A DNA stretch of 64,000 nt from Pseudobacteriovorax antillogorgiicola (GTDB lineage Bacteria > Bdellovibrionota_B > Oligoflexia > Oligoflexales > RGVZ01). The stretch covers positions 88,714-152,713 of the forward strand of contig CAMBEK010000004.1 in assembly GCA_945865565.1 (NCBI GenBank), given 5' to 3'. The notes below the pieces were generated by a model. It saw only the letters and a list, made by a program, of their open reading frames with translations. It had not been told where the DNA came from and did not search any database. Both the position numbers and the translations under genes were made by a program. This document shows, piece by piece, positions 63,761 through 64,000 of the stretch. Each line of letters opens with the position of its first letter. Positions within the stretch are counted from its first letter, which is position 1.

Positions 63761-64000
63761 TTCGCCTCCACCCAGGCAGCCTTCAATGCATTAAATCGGC
63801 CTGACTGTTTCGCGAGAAGTTTATCGGCCTGATCAAGGCGTCCGACAGAGCAGTATAATTTGGCCAGACAAAAACTGGTCTGCTCGGGCATGTAATTGAG
63901 ACGCATCAACTGGTTGAGAACAACGATGGCGTCTTCCATCTCGCCCAGCAGAAGATGCAGCTGGGCCAAAAAGACTTGAGGCAAAGAGAATCGCGGCACG
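63757..64000 (-). CDS. TPR-repeat protein, 3' end only
   Basis: Only the last ~80 residues lie in the window; the frame is open to the edge, so the GTG near 63999 is probably internal. Helix pairs (VFLAQLHLLLGEMEDAIVVL, SFCLAKLYCSVGRLDQADKL) follow the tetratricopeptide spacing, which makes protein-protein scaffolds. It overlaps the ExeA-like gene by four bases, hence one operon: TPR protein, ATPase, tamB, barrel protein. Confidence 0.6.
   Translation of the reverse strand, partial: VPRFSLPQVFLAQLHLLLGEMEDAIVVLNQLMRLNYMPEQTSFCLAKLYCSVGRLDQADKLLAKQSGRFNALKAAWVEAK

Noticed and set aside
1-64000. CRISPR array, rRNA or tRNA genes
   Set aside because: No regularly spaced repeat-spacer pattern was seen, no rRNA-like stretch, and no cloverleaf with a TTCGA arm outside coding regions. 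The 18- and 21-base tandem repeats have no spacers.

Overview
The window comes from a Gram-negative (diderm) bacterium. It encodes LPS export parts (LptD and an LptE-like lipoprotein), a BamA/TamA-family barrel beside TamB, a TonB-dependent receptor, a prepilin peptidase and many lipoproteins with signal peptides and lipobox cysteines. Gene content and style (accD-folC-lptD, a YheU plus Gre-like pair, a fused E1 alpha/beta dehydrogenase, a membrane pyrophosphatase, a lysine-rich histone-like protein, numerous small Cys-containing lipoproteins) suggest Bdellovibrionota/Oligoflexia or a related deltaproteobacterium-like lineage. That placement is inference: the window has no rRNA or tRNA gene to confirm it. 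Genes are densely packed on both strands, and GTG and TTG starts are common.

Layout. 1-3.5 kb: end of an outer-membrane barrel gene, a lipoprotein, an STAS-like protein, an unknown protein and an LptE-like lipoprotein. 3.55-4.58 kb: an insertion sequence with 28-bp terminal inverted repeats, wedged between convergent lptE-like and lptD genes. 4.6-10 kb: accD-folC-lptD on the minus strand. 10.2-13.8 kb: a small Cys protein, HU, an HD phosphohydrolase and a dihydroorotate-dehydrogenase-like paralogue lacking its catalytic motif. 13.9-18.9 kb: a large coiled-coil protein, the lysine-rich protein with its own terminator, and hppA. 18.9-28.6 kb: mostly minus-strand housekeeping and membrane genes (M28 peptidase, cyclophilin, Npt-like transporter, membrane-tethered sigma-like protein, DUF4105 protein, thioesterase, diguanylate cyclase, prepilin peptidase) plus a plus-strand Hsp20. 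28.7-34.2 kb: mutS2, a repeat-invaded secreted protein and an ABC-F ATPase. 34.2-38.3 kb: an accessory patch of lipoproteins with a duplicated, decayed copy of the ABC-F 3' end. 38.6-43.5 kb: YheU, a Gre-like factor, ExoIII, the E1 alpha/beta fusion and a secreted protein. 43.6-49.5 kb: a TonB receptor with a partner lipoprotein, an aminotransferase and a glycosyltransferase. 49.5-53.3 kb: an epimerase, SDR, FabH-like and FabG lipid gene set. 53.4-64 kb: a HEAT-repeat protein with a HEPN-like motif, a BamA/TamA-family protein, tamB, an ExeA-like ATPase with a degenerate P-loop and a truncated TPR gene.

Themes. Envelope biogenesis dominates (Lpt, Tam, lipoproteins, lipid enzymes). The sequence also carries genome-scale decoration: GTCATCCTGAG-type repeats at three sites (two of them hairpin-forming, between convergent genes), one IS, one partial gene duplication and one probable frameshift. 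No single complete novel system is obvious. The best leads are the HEAT/HEPN protein beside the Tam genes, the sigma-like protein with a membrane anchor, the inactivated DHODH paralogue opposite a coiled-coil protein, and the repeat-derived signal peptide.
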